Source of the DNA: Enoplolaimus lenunculus
Lineage: Eukaryota > Nematoda > Enoplea > Enoplida > Thoracostomopsidae
Length of the DNA: 64,000 bases
NCBI GenBank assembly: GCA_030248215.1
Contig: JASANG010003548.1
Span: 1-64,000 of the forward strand
Direction of reading: 5' to 3'
Part shown: positions 1 through 10,849 of the stretch, piece by piece
Layout of the letters: the number at the start of each line of letters is the position of its first letter
Position numbering within the stretch: the first letter of the stretch is position 1
Made by a program: the position numbers and the translations under genes
Notes under the pieces: model-generated
The model's input: only the letters and a program-made list of their open reading frames with translations
The model's database searches: none
What the model was told of the DNA's origin: nothing

Positions 1-109
1 AATCTTTTAAGTTAAATACTAAAGCTTGAGATGACGTACATCTGATGGCTAAAAATGTAGAACGAGACAAACAGGTGACTGAAATAGAGTCGATAGATCA
101 TTTACTGGA

Positions 110-1317
110 TTGGATGGGCAAAATACTACTCCACGGCTTTGGAGCAGGTCCATGGTTGAATCTGAAGCATTTAACGTAATTGGGAATAACAGAATATTCC
201 CTCCGGATTTTGTGCCATCCTGTTTCTCCAACTGGGATATGATACAAACCTTCGAATCCGAAAACAACAGCGACGGAATTTCGAGAGATTCGTACGGCAA
301 TCAAGTTGAGAGAGCGGTTTATTACGCAATTTCGGACGGATTGAGCGGATCTTCGAAAATTGGAGAAATTTACACGAGCATCTGGAACTGAAAAGTTATC
401 AGAGTCGGATGACAAGAAACGTCAGCGAATTGAAACTGTTTGGGTGTTTAGTAATTTTATGCTGGGCGCAAACCACGGCATTGCTGAATCAGATATTGAA
501 CAACTACAGACTCTTTCCGGTAATGAAAATACAATATTTGGCAAACAGGAAGCGGAAAACAATGACGTCACTGCAAAGTCGAAAAAACAGGATCAGAAAA
601 TCGAAATTGATTTTATTGGTCGCTGCAAAAGTCGCAAATCGAGTGGTTTTGGTTCCGATTGAAGTGAAGCATTCGCCAAACGTAAAAATGATCAAAAAAG
701 CGCATCGACAACTCGAAACTGCAAAGTATCTGTTGTTACAAAATCTCCGGAATCTTAATGGTGTAAATCGATTAGCTAAGTCATTTATTGAAGATATATT
801 AATCCTACAACCAGCTCTGATCCTTTTAGAATCCGACGGTCTGCCCAGCTGCAGTCGGGATAGCAGTTGTGGTCAAAAAATTAACTGCAACAGAAAGGAA
901 GGCTTTTGCGACGTTGATACCATAATCAAATGGGAGCGTGGAGTTTGCGTATTTCGACTTTCAGCCAATGAAATTGCGTCAATTTTTAATCGAAACGGAA
1001 GCTTTTGGTCGATTTTTGAATGCATTGGAACAACTGATGTACAACAGCAGCATCCTTTAAGCATCCAAGATGCTTTCATCAGAATTGTGCAATTTTTCGT
1101 CTGTCAGTTTGCTTTGACTCGAGATTCTGCATGCAACAGCAAAAAATGTATGGGAAAACATTTGTGCATAAGCGAACGAAATTCTGTTTATTGTTTAAAT
1201 GCAGTTAAATTGAGCCGATTTCATATATGGAAATACATCACTCAAACATTGGACGAACAGCCTCATCTGAAACGTTTCAAGTGTCCCACAAATGTTTCAG
1301 ACCAACTCAAATTTATG
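110..1317 (+). pseudogene. 5' coding part of a NERD/PD-(D/E)XK nuclease-like plus helicase-like gene, with frame changes
   Basis: Three overlapping plus-strand frames cover one continuous coding signal. Frame 2 (about 110-350) holds a GNQVERAVYYAI stretch. Frame 0 (about 360-640) holds VFSNFMLGANHG and EIDFIG. Frame 1 (about 640-1317) holds LVPIEVKHSPN and then a helical region. The order G..E..V, then EIDF, then IEVK is the layout of NERD and other PD-(D/E)XK nucleases, with D and E-x-K as metal and catalytic positions. No convincing GT-AG introns explain the two frame changes (near 350 and 640), so this copy looks broken or carries sequence errors. The exon ends at a clean donor, ATG|GTAAGT, in phase 0, matching the acceptor at 2046/2047. 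No ATG opens frame 2, and an in-frame stop lies at 80-82, so the true start or an upstream exon is unknown. The family call is inference from motifs. Confidence 0.55.
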
Positions 1318-2046
1318 GTAAGTTTTCAATTAAATTGTTTAAAATTTCACCAAAATCCAGATAAATCAACGCTGAACACACAATAAATTAAAGCTTGGCT
1401 TGTGAGATTTTGCCAGAATTGTCCTTTTTCATCAACATAATCGGTCCTGTGTCATTTTCTGGAACTCTGTAGACATGTCGTTATATTTAGAACTTGTCTC
1501 TTTTCAGAGTCTAAGGACAACGCAGACATCCTGCTTACAGGGTCTTCAATGTCGCTACACTCACAGAACACAGTGCATAATGTCTTTACTCTGTAACGAA
1601 ACACTGTTCGAAGGGACGATTGTTGTCAAATTGTTTTATAGCAGAAGCAACGCACAAAAAGTAAAATTTATTTCGTAGAAACAACGCTGCAGCGAGAATC
1701 TGCGTTGTGTCAGTAGTCCCTACCGATGGACTCTGTTTTGTCCCTACTTCCTTGGAACAGTGTAAGGACAAAACCGGCTATTTAAGTACCGGGTGTGTAT
1801 TGTCATCAGGCCCTTGTTATAGTTTCGTTTTTTGACACTGGTCCTAATGGGGAGGGTAGGCAATTTTCACAACTGTGCGCGCATTATTATTTGATGTATT
1901 TTTGACACGATTCCTAAAGGCGATGCCTGATGCTTTCTTTTGAATCAGCATAAAATGCAGTCGAATGCCAGTGCAACTTACGTTCCGGGTCGCATCTACG
2001 GTTGAAAAGAAATTTATACCCAATTTAAAAATATTATTTCTTTTAG
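1318..2046 (+). other. Intron of the nuclease/helicase-like gene
   Basis: A 729-bp phase-0 intron from GTAAGT to TTCTTTTAG. Its middle (about 1475-1770) holds a repeat with AGTCCCT and GGACAA motifs that recurs near 14740-14840 and 15255-15360. No coding signal of its own was seen. Confidence 0.6.
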
Positions 2047-3643
2047 AAGCCTTCAACCTCCGAAGCAAATGGTATTCATTTTGGCAGTTCAGAACCGGAA
2101 GAACAAAACTGTCGAAACACAAACCATTCGAACACATCCGGCAAAGAAGACGTCTGCAGTTCCGGTTGCGGTTTTGCGTCATTTCCGGTGGTAAATTTGT
2201 CAGAAGATGTGCGACCAGCAGCAAAACGCTACTTTACCTACTTGACAAGGGAACAAAAACTGGCTCTTGAATCGACGTCAAAGCGAGTGGATCTTCTTGG
2301 TCCATACGGATCAGGCAAAACGATGATTTTGCTAATCAAAGCCATTCAGGCAATCAATGAAACATTACGAGAACACAAGAAACCAGCCAGCAAAAGCTTA
2401 ACCACAGACAAAGCCAATGAACAACGAAAACATCGCAAAGTCGTATTTATCAGCACTGCAAGTTTACTCCGAGACTTTGTTCAACCAGAAATTCGGTCAT
2501 ATTTCCGTCGATTTGAGTCAAAACTCAATGAAAATGTTGAATTTTGGGATTGGAATCAAACAAATTCGTTTTGTATCAGCGCAGCTGACAACAGCAACCA
2601 GACGGCATTTTCAAATCAATCAAAATGGTTCGTTTTCATTGATGAAATGTTTGATGAACGGCAAATGACAATGGGATCACGAGCTCATATTGGAATCCTT
2701 TTGGGCCAAAATCCTAATCATACGATATGGTTTGCTGCTGCTGTTGAAGATAATTCAAACGCGACGACACTTCAAACAATGATACAAGAGCTTGAAGCCT
2801 TTCCTTTTGTGCTATCATGGAACCTACGAAGTGTACCACTGATTTCACAACTCACCAACGGCATAAATTCTGCCATTTTATCCATTTCAGATCACGAAAG
2901 GGCATTCACTCACCAAGAATTTTTGACTTCACCACTTAATAAACCACAGTCGAATAGAGGCTCAGCAGGAGATCAAGCCATATACCACAACTACCCGGTT
3001 TACGGAGCCAGATCGAGAATTTTGATTCGCGATAAGAAATTGAGCATCAACCAATTGGCTGAACTCGTTTGCAGTGAACTGCATTACTGGCTTGCATTCA
3101 TACCAGCCAATCAAATCATGGTTTACTCAGATTTACCCGAGGTTCTTTCGAGTGAGATTAAGAGCCATTTTTGTGTTTCAAACCCCAGTCGATGTTCAAT
3201 GGCAACCAACAGAAGTCAAGCGGTATCACAAGATTCAAGCAGTTCGCTGACTGGCGATTTATCAAGTGCAGCTAAGAAAATATTACCAGTTTTTAAACAT
3301 TCGTCAAAAATTGCAGAATGCAAATGCAGTGATGTGCAATTCTGCACTCAAAAGCAATGCCACGAAATGCTTGCAGGACTTGAATATGCAGTGACAATTT
3401 TAGTTGACTCAGGAACGTTGTGGGGTGATGGCTCGGCAAACATGATCCTCACAAGATCCAAATATGCATTTTCGTGGATTTTGTACGCCGATTTTCATGG
3501 ATCGATAAATTGTGGGTCCGAATCAATTTGTCCCCACAGCATCCAAGTCAGCGAACACTTTTATCAAATCGTCAGTCAGCTTAAAAAATACCCTGGCATT
3601 GTTATGGTTACGAAACCGCAATTAGCTACAACTTTAGACAAAG
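2047..3643 (+). CDS. SF1 helicase-like ATPase exon of the nuclease/helicase-like gene
   Basis: An open exon of 1597 nt after acceptor TTCTTTTAG, ending at donor AAAG|GTAATT (phase 1). It carries a Walker A motif (GPYGSGKT, near 2290), a Walker B-like WFVFIDE (near 2625-2645), a LSWNLRS motif near 2815, and a late ILTRSKYAFSWIL segment (near 3440-3480) that could be helicase motif VI. A Cys cluster (CKCSDVQFCTQKQC, near 3320-3360) may bind zinc. The order matches UvrD-like superfamily 1 ATPases, and fusion to a NERD-like nuclease is known for prokaryotic and some eukaryotic proteins. The substrate is unknown. The exon itself is intact, but the upstream part of the gene shows frame changes. Confidence 0.65.
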
Positions 3644-3759
3644 GTAATTTTTTGCGTTTGAATTTAAAAAATAAAGTTAAATGAAGCTACGGTATAACTT
3701 TTCACAAATTGCACAAACGAGGCCAACAGAATTTCACAGCGCCTGGCCATACGAACGCT

Positions 3760-4126
3760 GGCCCATGTAAAGATCAGGGGCGGAACATTTTTTGTGGGAC
3801 TAGAATACAAGACGCTTAAGCTTTGGATCAATTTTTTTGCTTGGCTTAAACTTTAGGAGGCTTAGGCTTAGACTTAGACTTAGGCTTAGGAATATACTGA
3901 TTCTTACGCTTAGGCTTAGGCTTAGGATTAGGCTTAGGAATAAACTCATTCTTACGCTTAGGCTTAGACTTAGACTTAGGCTTAAGAATATACTGATTCT
4001 TACGCTTAGGCTTAGGCTTAGGATTAGGCTTAGGAATAAACTCATTCTTACGCTTAGACTTAGGCTTAGGCTTAGGTTTAGGAATAAGCTTATAATACTG
4101 TTCCGCCCCCGTTCTTTACATTGGCC
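3760..4126. mobile_element. GGCC-ended MITE with TTAGGC-like interior (type copy)
   Basis: This 367-bp element has ends GGCCCATGTAAAGATCAG and, on the other strand, GGCCAATGTAAAGAACGG. It is flanked by a perfect 8-bp target duplication, CGAACGCT (3752-3759 and 4127-4134). The inside is a degenerate TTAGGC/TTACGC array with an internal duplication of about 120 bp. There is no coding capacity; open frames through the array reflect the 6-bp period. The 8-bp duplication fits hAT, Merlin or P-type elements, but the GGCC ends do not settle the superfamily. Confidence 0.85.
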
Positions 4127-4199
4127 CGAACGCTTTACGGAAATCTTGGCTTTGTACACAATACTGGACAACCCTCCACAAATGAGCAAGCAAATAAAG

Positions 4200-4505
4200 A
4201 AAGTCTTGTTTACCAAATAACGGGAACGGATAAACGAAAACGGATAGTAATCAAAACAGCGGAAACAGATATTGAAGTATCAAAAATGTTTTAAAGATGT
4301 TTTCGTTTCCTGCCAACACAATTAGGCATGCAAATAATCGCCAGGCTTTCTAAAATTTCAAAGAAAAAATAGCGGATACACGTAAAATTTTTAAAATTTG
4401 GGTTGAATTTCGCAATTTTTGTTTCATATCGAACAATTGAGAACGTACTTACAATGAAAAATTGCGAGATATTTGCATAATTGATATCTAATTTTGAGCT
4501 TACTG
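4200..4505 (-). mobile_element. Fragment related to the hAT-like element at 7503-7784
   Basis: Read on the minus strand this segment follows the interior of the 7503-7784 element: a CTCAAAATTAG block, an ATTTTTCATT block and CCGTTTTCGTTTATCCG. The right end is lost where the exon duplicate begins at 4506. Confidence 0.55.
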
Positions 4506-4905
4506 CCCGGTTTACGGAGCCAGATCGAGAATTTTGATTCGCGATAAGAAATTGAGCATCAACCAATTGGCTGAACTCGTTTGCAGTGAACTGCATTACT
4601 GGCTTGCATTCATACCAGCCAATCAAATCATGGTTTACTCAGATTTACCCGAGGTTCTTTCGAGTGAGATTACGAGCCATTTTTGTGTCTCAAATCCCAC
4701 TCGATGTTCAATGGCAACCAATAGAAGTCAAGCGGATTCACAAGATTCAATTGGCGGAAATTGCAGTTCGCTGACTGGCGATTTATCAAGTGCAGCTAAG
4801 AAAATATTACCAGTTTTTAAACATTCGTCAAAAATTGCAGAATGCAAATGCAGTGATGTGCAATTCTGCACTCAAAAGCAATGCCACGAAATGCTTGCAG
4901 GACTT
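4506..4905 (+). pseudogene. Partial duplicate of the helicase-like exon
   Basis: This 400-bp segment is nearly identical to 2994-3381 and keeps its reading frame from GARSRIL to CHEMLAGL. It differs by a few substitutions and a 12-bp in-frame insertion (adding IGGN). It sits in the intron after its source exon. The left edge abuts a hAT-like fragment and the right edge abuts MITE sequence, so it probably arose by a local, repeat-linked duplication. The high identity implies a recent event. Confidence 0.9.
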
Positions 4906-5090
4906 ATAAAACAAACTCGCAACAGTATTAAAAGCATAAGCTTAGGTCTAAGCTTAATTCTAAGTGAAAGAATAAGCGTATACCAAAAAGATTAAGCCAA
5001 AGCCGAGGAAACAATTAGTCTAAAGCTTAAGCTTGCTTAATTGCAGTCCCACAGAAAAACGTTCCGTGCCTGATAATTTTGTGGGTCTTA
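4906..5090. mobile_element. Partial GGCC-family MITE
   Basis: It contains the family hallmarks CAGTATTA..AGCATAAGC, a TTAAGCTTGCTTAATTGCAG block and CAGAAAAACGTTCCG. The terminal inverted repeats are not clear. Confidence 0.6.
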
Positions 5091-5141
5091 AGAAATATTG
5101 TACGCATTGGCTCACCGACATCCTTTCTCTATTTGTTTCAG

Positions 5142-5402
5142 ACTTTTCAAACTCAATAATGCCTGTTTCCAATGATGTGAGCCTAATCAAGCCTAACTCA
5201 CAGTCGTTCCGTATGAGCAAAATCGTTTCGATACCAAATGTATCAGTTGAACTGAATTCAAATAGCGCGAGTTCACTGAATCCGGTGGCAACAATGGAAC
5301 ATCGACAATTCAACGGGATTCAGTGGTCCGTGGGTGTTGTTCTGCGTTCAAGAAATAATTTACGCAACGACAGCGTTTGTGTTGCGATTAATATTTGCAA
5401 AG
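5142..5402 (+). CDS. Downstream exon of the nuclease/helicase-like gene
   Basis: This 261-bp exon lies between TTTGTTTCAG and AAAG|GTAAAT. Its entry phase (1) matches the donor at 3643: the split codon G|AC gives Asp. It encodes about 87 residues from DFSNSIMPVSNDVSL to VCVAINICK. No domain was recognised. The phase match and position make it the natural continuation of the helicase-like gene. Confidence 0.65.
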
Positions 5403-5464
5403 GTAAATTCGGGCGTTTAAGACAAGCAAAGCAATGATCAAACGGATATCAAACAGCTATACCG

Positions 5465-5815
5465 CAGTTTATCATTTGGGTCAATGTAAAGAACAGGTGC
5501 GGAGCAGTATTATAAAGCATATTCCTAAGCCTAAACGTAAGCCTAAACGTAAGCCTAAGCGTAAGAATGAGCATATTCCTAAGCCTAAGCTTAAACCTAA
5601 GGCTATTAAGCCAAGCAAAAAAATCAGTCGAAAGCTTAAGCTTACTCTATTGCAGTCCCACAGAAAAACGTTCCGCCCCTGATCTTTACATGGACGATCG
5701 TTTGGATTATAAAATTAAAATATTTTTTCGCGAACCACGACGTTATACATCGTTGAAGCTGAAACCTCGACGAGCCTGTTTGGACCATCGACTGTTCTGG
5801 TTGGTTTGAGGCTTC
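5465..5815 (+). pseudogene. Probable exon interrupted by a MITE
   Basis: If the MITE at 5479-5696 and one copy of its target duplication are ignored, the flanks join after acceptor ACCGCAG into a frame starting in phase 1, as the previous exon requires. It reads VYHLDYKIKIFFREP, then a basic stretch and HRLFWLV before a stop. The 226-bp insertion is not a multiple of three and would break the frame. The exon call is inference from phase and openness. Confidence 0.4.
5479..5696. mobile_element. GGCC-family MITE inserted in a probable exon
   Basis: The ends are GGTCAATGTAAAGAACAG and CTGATCTTTACATGGACG. The flanks ATCATTTG and ATCGTTTG match 7 of 8 as a target duplication. The interior holds CCTAAGCCTAAACGTAAG-type repeats and the conserved CAGAAAAACGTTCCGCCCC block. 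Confidence 0.8.
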
Positions 5816-6046
5816 GCGTGTATTGGGTTTGGGACAAATTTAAACATAATTCACAAATCTGAAACAGTTTTCGAACGCTGAAACACGGATCGAAACGCTT
5901 TTATCATTAAAAAAACTGGGAAACTTGGTAATGTTGTACTTGCAATTTGACTTCATTTCGGCGTCACTATATTCAGTCTCTCAATTGCTAATAATTGTTT
6001 TATGCGATTTGCAATCCGCGCGTAGACAGTAAGTATCCGACTCGTG

Positions 6047-6303
6047 CACTGTAAAAATCCCAGTGAGTTGATTTTAACTCAGAATGAGTTAAATCACTCA
6101 GTCTGAGTTAGGACTTTCAGAACTCAGAATTCTGAGTCAATAAAACTCACTCTGATTTAATTATCCAACTTACCCGGAATCAACTGAACTCAGAGTGAGA
6201 ATCAATTCAACTCAGAATGAGTTAATCTTAACTGTTATTAACTCAGAAATAACTAACTCGCTAGCTGAATTGATTAATCAACTCATTGGAATTTACAGAG
6301 TGT
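6047..6303. mobile_element. MITE with CACTGTAAA ends and GAGTT/AACTC palindromes
   Basis: It starts CACTGTAAAAATCCCAGTG and ends TTGGAATTTACAGAGTG. The interior is dominated by ACTCAGA/TCTGAGT repeats. It is related to 7130-7507 and to fragments at 6716-6755 and 43650-43675. Confidence 0.7.
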
Positions 6304-6471
6304 GTATTTCTTGCCTACTGGATATTCAGTGTATTTGTTTCGTGGTGTCAAACACTTCCTTGGAGCACATTTCTACAGCGGAAGCAGTTGATTTTCAACG
6401 CGGACTATTGGATTTAATAGTTGATTAACTCCACAATTATGCTGAACCATTTGCAAACTCAGGCCCATGTA

Positions 6472-6650
6472 AAGATCAGAGGCGGAACGTTTTTCTGTGG
6501 GACTGCAATAGAGTAAGCTTAAGCTTTAGGCTAATTTTTTACTTGGCTTAGACTTAGGCTTAGACTTAGGAATATGCTCATTCTTACGCTTTATTGTTAG
6601 GATTACAAATATGCATATAATAGTGTCCCGCCCCTGTTCTTTACATTGGC
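6472..6650. mobile_element. GGCC-family MITE
   Basis: Starts GGCCCATGTAAAGATCAG, then a CGGAACGTTTTTCTGTGGG block, TTAGGCTTAGACTTAGG and CCCTGTTCTTTACATTGGC. Confidence 0.75.
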
Positions 6651-7129
6651 TCTAACTCTACTATTAGAGTGAGTTTAAGTTTACTCTTTATAAATTCATA
6701 AATAAACTGACTTTCCGTTTGAGTTGATTAATAAACTCATTGGAATTTACAGTATATTAGTTTACCGGTACTAAATCCGGTATTGTTTCACCGGAATTTT
6801 TTCGGTATTTTCGGTATTAGAAATTGTTGTCTTTCGAAAATTTAAGAAAAATTATATATCAGAATACGGTTTGTTTTTACAGGAATCAACAGCGATGTAT
6901 TTGGTCATTTATTTCATTACAAATTAGAGTTGTTCAGTAAAATATTCAACGAATGGATGCTGGCAAGACGTATCTGCGATTATCATGTCGGTGAATTGGC
7001 AACGATAATGTCGGCTGAAAGGTAATTGATTGCGGTATAGTCGCTACGTGCCGCCGGACGCCGCCAAATTGATTTTGCGATTTGTCAGCAACGCATAGCG
7101 ACTCGCGGCGTTTTCCGCCACAGTAAAGT

Positions 7130-7507
7130 ACACTGTAAATTCCAATAAGTTGATTAATCAATTCAGCTAGCGAGTTCGTTATTTCTGAATTAAAATCAGA
7201 ACACATTTAGCTCACTCTGAGTTTGGCTATTTCTGAATTAAAATCAGAACACATTTAGCTCACTCTGAGTTTGGCTATTTCTGAATTAAAATCAGAACAC
7301 ATTTAGCTCACTCTGAGTTTGGCTATTTCTGAATTAAAATCAGAACACATTTAGCTCAGTCTGAGTTGAGTTGACTCACTGGGTGAGTCGATTAATTAAC
7401 TCAGAATGGATTGAATCACCTTAAAATTTTGAGTTCAGATAGTTCTAACTCAGACTGAGTGATTCGACTCATTCTGAATCAAAACAAACGCACTGAAAGT
7501 TACAGAG
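7130..7507. mobile_element. CACTGTAAA-ended MITE containing a 48-bp tandem repeat
   Basis: It starts CACTGTAAATTCCAATAAG and ends near TTACAGAG. About four copies of a 48-bp unit (GGCTATTTCTGAATTAAAAT..) fill 7184-7370, so it is a longer copy of the 6047-6303 family. Confidence 0.65.
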
Positions 7508-7784
7508 CAGGGTGTAACCAGACTTCCGTTTCCGTTTCCGGTAGAACTCGGTGTCCGCTTTTGTTTTCATTACAGAAATAACAGAAATTGGTATTTTTAC
7601 GCTCAAAATTAGTTATAAATAACGTAATATATCGGGCAGTTTTTCATTACAGATTTGTTGCAGTTGTTCGAAATTGAATATAAATCACAAAATTTATCTA
7701 AACCCATAAACATTACGATCGCTTCAATATTTGTCTTCAGTTTCCGTTTTCGTTATTTTTAGTATCCGGTTACACCCCACTCTG
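7503..7784. mobile_element. hAT-like MITE with GGGTGTAACC ends
   Basis: Ends CAGAGCAGGGTGTAACC and, reverse complemented, CAGAGTGGGGTGTAACC. The interior has TTCCGTTTCCG tracts. No clear target duplication is visible, so the outer boundary may be shifted. A relative lies at 4200-4505. Confidence 0.55.
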
Positions 7785-7849
7785 ATCAATAAATATTTGT
7801 TTTGAAAAAAGAAATATATATACTGATTTCCGGTGCCGCCGATGGCTTC

Positions 7850-8469
7850 AAAACGACTGTTTCGACATTAAAGTCAAGCCTGAAGTGTTACCAATGTATT
7901 GCTATCTGGCCAAGTTACCCACGACAAACCAACAACTTATCTTGAACCACGACTACACCGTTAGCGGTGAATTTATCTTGGATCACAGATTTCGAACGGA
8001 TACACTTGTACCCGGCGATTGTTATTCGCTTGGAATGCTGCAAAATCCAACTTATGACCCGTTCGTTTCGTTTGACGTGGCGTTATCGCCAAAGTTGCAA
8101 TTTTCGCCAAACTCCAAAACGTTTCGACTGCTGTTAGGATTGATTTGTGACCGATTTTCGATCAACTCGCGTTACTTAACGCGACAGTTAATTTTAAATA
8201 TTCATTATTATGAAGACGAAACGCTTATTTGTAAAGTTGGCCATTTAGCCTACGAGGCAAAGATACCTGACGAAAAGCGTCAAGCTATGGGTTGGGTCAC
8301 TCTAAACATACGTCCAATAGTGACGCAAGACTCCGTTAATATGACGTCAGAAATTGATAATCCGTTGAGTTTAACTGAACTTGAGAATTCGATAAGTTCA
8401 CTTGGTCTACAAATCAACAATAAACCAGCGAAATTTGTTTTGCGTGCTCGAGTGTTGAAACAAATATGA
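7850..8469 (+). CDS. Hypothetical exon, possible terminal exon of the plus-strand gene
   Basis: This is a well-composed open frame, read from about DIKVKPEVLPMYCYLAKLP to LRARVLKQI and a TGA stop. The frame is already open upstream of the first ATG (7894), so the start is probably a splice acceptor rather than an initiator, and no clean acceptor was identified. The product (about 200 residues) has alternating hydrophobic segments suggesting a beta-rich fold. It was not recognised. It may be the 3' end of the nuclease/helicase-like gene, being next on the same strand, but no phase-consistent join was found. Confidence 0.5.
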
Positions 8470-9370
8470 TTATATAAAAAGGGGCAGTATTTTACGTATC
8501 AAATATTGAAATTTGTGCGATTAACACACGAACTATGGCCCGTAGAGTAGCATCTCTATCATCAGGTGGAGATAAGTCTAGTAACTTTCAAATTAGACAA
8601 TGCTGCAGCTCAATATTCAGCTCAAGTTTCGCATATGATTTGCTCTGCTTGTGTACTAATTTTTCAACAAGTGCAATAGTTAGTGAGTTTGAAAATCAAT
8701 TACTAACTGATAATAATTGCTGCACACATTTGAGAATATGGGCCTATATCTACATGGTGTTCAAATAAACTAGTTTGTCGGCATACAGCTTCTGCTTTCT
8801 AAAAACCTAAATGTTATTATAGATTAACTAAACTTGAATATGAGTTTATGTAAAAACATAAATAGTTGAACGAAATTTCGCGATTCACGTTTATCACAAA
8901 GGTAGGCAGGTCACGGTTCGCCCCATGTTGATTCGAGGTCAACGATAAAATTCGGGAACACATATCGGGTGAACAGACAAAACTCGAATGTCATATGACA
9001 TTAACTTACAAGCGACCGCTCTCAGATGATCAATGTGTACAGGAGTCGGTATGTCACGTGATGCTGTGGGACATGCGAATCTACGATATTTCAAAATTAT
9101 AACGAAAATCAATGATATTCAGCGGGACAGTGCAATCTTGCAGATGAAAAATCTTGAAACAAAGGTTGGCACATCTGGCCAATGTATGGAACAAAGCCGT
9201 AAAGGTACCTTAAGCATATTCCGAAGCGTAAGCCTAAAGCCTTCAACATAAACCTAAGCGTACGAATGAGATCTAAGCCTAAGCAAAAACTAGTCTAAAT
9301 CTTAAGCTTTCTCTCCGCACATTTGAATAAAGCTTTAAGCAAAACTTTCGACAGTTTTTTTGCACGAACA
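8470..9370. other. Non-coding stretch with repeat fragments
   Basis: No gene was seen. Positions 8600-8750 carry an interspersed repeat (GATTTGCTCTGCTTGTG, ACTAACTGATAATAATTG, CACATTTGAGAATATGGGCC) that recurs at 20323-20420, 35230-35470, 13760-13800 and 14085-14165. Positions 9178-9315 are a degraded GGCC-family MITE. Confidence 0.5.
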
Positions 9371-9374
9371 TCAA

Positions 9375-10845
9375 ATAAAAGTTGGTTTGAGTTACCAAAA
9401 TGACTTAAAAATTGGTTTGAGTTACCAAACTGACTTAAAAATTGGTTTAAGTTCCCAAAATGACTTAAAAATTGGTTTGAGGTACCAAAATGACAAAAAT
9501 TGGTTTGAGTTACCAAAATGACAAAAATTGGTTTGAGTTACCAAAATGACAAAAATTGGTTTGAGTTACCAAAATGACTTAAAAATTGGTTTGAGTTACC
9601 AAAATGACTTAAAAATTCGTTTGAGTTACCAAAATGAGTTAAAAATTGGTTTGAGTTACCAAAATGAGTTAAAAATTGGTTTGAGTTACGAAAATGACTT
9701 AAAAATTGGTTTGAGTTACCAAAATGAGTTAAAAATTGGTTTGAGTTACCAAAATGACTTAAAAATTGGTTTGAGTTACCAAAATGAGTTAAAAATTGGT
9801 TTGAGTTACCAAAATGAGTTAAAAATTGGTTTGAGTTACGAAAATGACTTAAAAATTGGTTTGAGTTACCAAAATGACTTAAAAATTGGTTTGAGTTACC
9901 AAAATGACTTAAAAATTGGTTTGAGTTACCAAAATGACTTAAAAATTGGTTTGAGTTACCAAAATGAGTTAAAAATTGGTTTGAGTTACCAAAATGAGTT
10001 AAAAATTGGTTTGAGTTACGAAAATGACTTAAAAATTGGTTTGAGTTACCAAAATGACTTAAAAATCGGATTGAGTTACCAAAATGATTTAAAAATTGGT
10101 TTGAGTTACCAAAATGACTTAAAAATTGGTTTGAGTTACCAAAATAATGTAAAATAAAAATTGGTTTGAGTTACCAAAATGAGTTAAAAATTGGTTTGAG
10201 TTACCAAAATGAGTTAAAAATTGGTTTGAGTTACGAAAATGACTTAAAAATTGGTTTGAGTTACCAAAATGACTTAAAAATTGGTTTGAGTTACCAAAAT
10301 GATTTAAAAATTGGTTTGAGTTACCAAAATGACTTAAAAATTGGTTTGAGTTACCAAAATGATTTAAAAATTGGTTTGAGTTACCAAAATAACTTAAAAA
10401 TTGGTTTGAGTTACCAAAATGAATTAAAAATTGGTTTGAGTTACCAAAATGACTTAAAAATTGGTTTGAGTTACCAAAATGAGTTAAAAATTGGTTTGAG
10501 TTACCAAAATGAGTTAAAAATTGGTTTGAGTTACGAAAATGACTTAAAAATTGGTTTGAGTTACCAAAATGACTTAAAAATTGGTTTGAGTTACCAAAAT
10601 GATTTAAAAATTGGTTTGAGTTACCAAAATGACTTAAAAATTGGTTTGAGTTACCAAAATGAGTTAAAAATTGGTTTGAGTTACCAAAACGAGTTTAAAA
10701 TTGGTTTGAGTTACCAAAATGAGTTAAAAATTGGTTTGAGTTACCAAAATGAGTTAAAAATTGGTTTGAGTTACCAAAATGACTTAAAAATTGGTTTGAA
10801 GTACCAAACTGACTTGAAAATTGGTTCCAAATTTACTCTGAACCC
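9375..10845 (+). repeat. 30-bp minisatellite, about 48 copies
   Basis: The unit is AAAAATTGGTTTGAGTTACC followed by AAAATGACTT. Because 30 is a multiple of 3, it translates as a 10-residue repeat (KIGLSYQNDL) in two long open frames (9546-10157 and 10166-10849). Variants (GACTT/GAGTT and TTACGAAAATG) recur in blocks of about 5-6 units, a higher-order structure. There is no splice or promoter evidence of coding. Confidence 0.95.
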
Positions 10846-10849
10846 ATGA

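Larger units (their letters stand above)
3644..5141 (+). other. Intron loaded with a MITE, a hAT-like fragment and an exon duplicate
   Basis: A 1.5-kb phase-1 intron between AAAG|GTAATT and TTTGTTTCAG. It contains the GGCC-ended MITE at 3760-4126, a fragment related to 7503-7784, the partial exon copy at 4506-4905, and a partial MITE at about 4906-5090. Confidence 0.6.

Noticed and set aside
2188-2190. GTG as a start codon of the helicase-like frame
   Set aside because: The frame is open back to a clear TTCTTTTAG acceptor at 2046 and joins the upstream exon in phase 0, so this is internal.
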